Shown here: one piece after another, positions 5,073-5,402 of the stretch
Layout: every line of letters begins with the position of its first letter
Numbering within the stretch: position 1 is the first letter of the stretch
Assembly (NCBI GenBank): GCA_021827805.1
Contig: JAKAUG010000127.1
Coordinates: 1 to 5,402 of the forward strand
Direction: 5' to 3'
DNA from: Bacillota bacterium
GTDB lineage: Bacteria > Bacillota > Sulfobacillia > RBS10-35 > JAJYVN01
DNA: 5,402 bases
The notes under the pieces: model-generated
Databases searched by the model: none
Told to the model about the DNA's origin: nothing
The model's input: only the letters and a program-made list of their open reading frames with translations
Position numbers and translations under genes: made by a program

Positions 5073-5402
5073 TCAGGCGCGTTCGCGGCTGTCGGGCTTC
5101 ATCAGGAGCCACCGCACACGGGACCACTGGTCCGGGTCGCACCGCACGTCGGAGGCGCCGTCCGGGATGTGATCAGTGGACGGGTCCCGCTGGTCGATTC
5201 GCTCGTGCCACCAATTGGTGCGCTGAGCGTGTTCTTGGCATGGTGGCGCTGCAGGCCCAGTTCGAATTGCATGGCATAGACGAGGCGCCGCGTGCTCTGC
5301 CACGCCCGATACGCGCACTCGGCGCTTGTGTTCGCGGCGGCACGACATGCCCAGTGTGCCGCGAGCAGGCAGCGGAACACGCCATGCGAGACCTGATGGC
5401 AC
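5073..5402 (-). pseudogene. Partial, frameshifted hypothetical gene (3' part)
   Basis: The gene enters from beyond the right edge. In one minus-strand frame, 5401 to about 5215 reads as plausible protein: CHQVSHGVFRCLLAAHWACR, then AAANTSAECAYRAWQSTRRL and VYAMQFELGLQRHHAKNTLS. In another frame, about 5228 to the TGA at 5073-5075 reads TNWWHERIDQRDPSTDHIPD and then DPDQWSRVRWLLMKPDSRER. Each half looks coding in its own frame, and the two join at about 5215-5230, so a single-base indel probably broke one gene. I do not recognise the family. The first half is rich in Ala, His, Trp and Arg and could be helical; the second half is acidic and hydrophilic. The start lies outside the window. It may be a real pseudogene or a sequencing error. 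Confidence 0.45.

Noticed and set aside
1..5402. CRISPR array, tRNA or rRNA
   Set aside because: No regularly spaced repeats, cloverleaf or rRNA-like sequence seen.

Overview
This is a GC-rich bacterial segment with GTG/TTG starts and purine-rich Shine-Dalgarno motifs. It could come from a high-GC Firmicute or actinobacterium-like genome, but no gene here fixes the taxon. It looks like an accessory region: one intact metabolic gene, one intact RNA-guided nuclease element, a small regulator, a microprotein and several gene remnants, separated by strong inverted repeats.

Layout. Bases 1-552 hold no convincing gene, only hairpins just downstream of the first gene. Bases 553-1536 (minus) encode a Gfo/Idh/MocA-family NAD(P)-dependent oxidoreductase. 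Immediately upstream of it, on the same strand, lies an IS200/IS605-type element of about 1.75 kb. It has a right-end stem-loop at 1558-1578, an intact iscB gene (1541-3022, GTG start, 493 aa) and, upstream of iscB, a highly structured stretch at about 3023-3289 that fits the omega RNA (HEARO RNA) of IscB systems. The guide should be the roughly 16 nt just 5' of it (about 3290-3305). There is no tnpA in the window, so the element would need a transposase supplied in trans. Bases 3306-3692 are non-coding as far as I can see. They are followed by a short remnant that recalls the N-terminus of a TnpB-like protein (from 3693, plus strand) and a strong hairpin (3867-3898).

The right part holds an XRE-family small regulator (4005-4232, plus) with a recognisable -10 box and SD, a 16-bp palindrome just after it, and a frameshifted fragment encoding a helix-turn-helix plus Pro-rich linker (about 4382-4718). 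A perfect 25-bp inverted repeat with a 6-nt loop follows (4724-4779), then a 27-aa single-pass membrane microprotein on the minus strand (4842-4925) with its own downstream hairpin. Last is the 3' end of a frameshifted minus-strand gene (5073-5402) that runs off the window.

The main system is the OMEGA (IscB plus omega RNA) nuclease. Its RuvC-I, -II and -III and HNH catalytic residues are all present, so it is probably active, apart from one substituted Cys in the HNH zinc site. The element sits against the start codon of the oxidoreductase gene, so transcription and perhaps translation of that gene may now depend on the element. All family assignments rest on motif reading; no database search was run.
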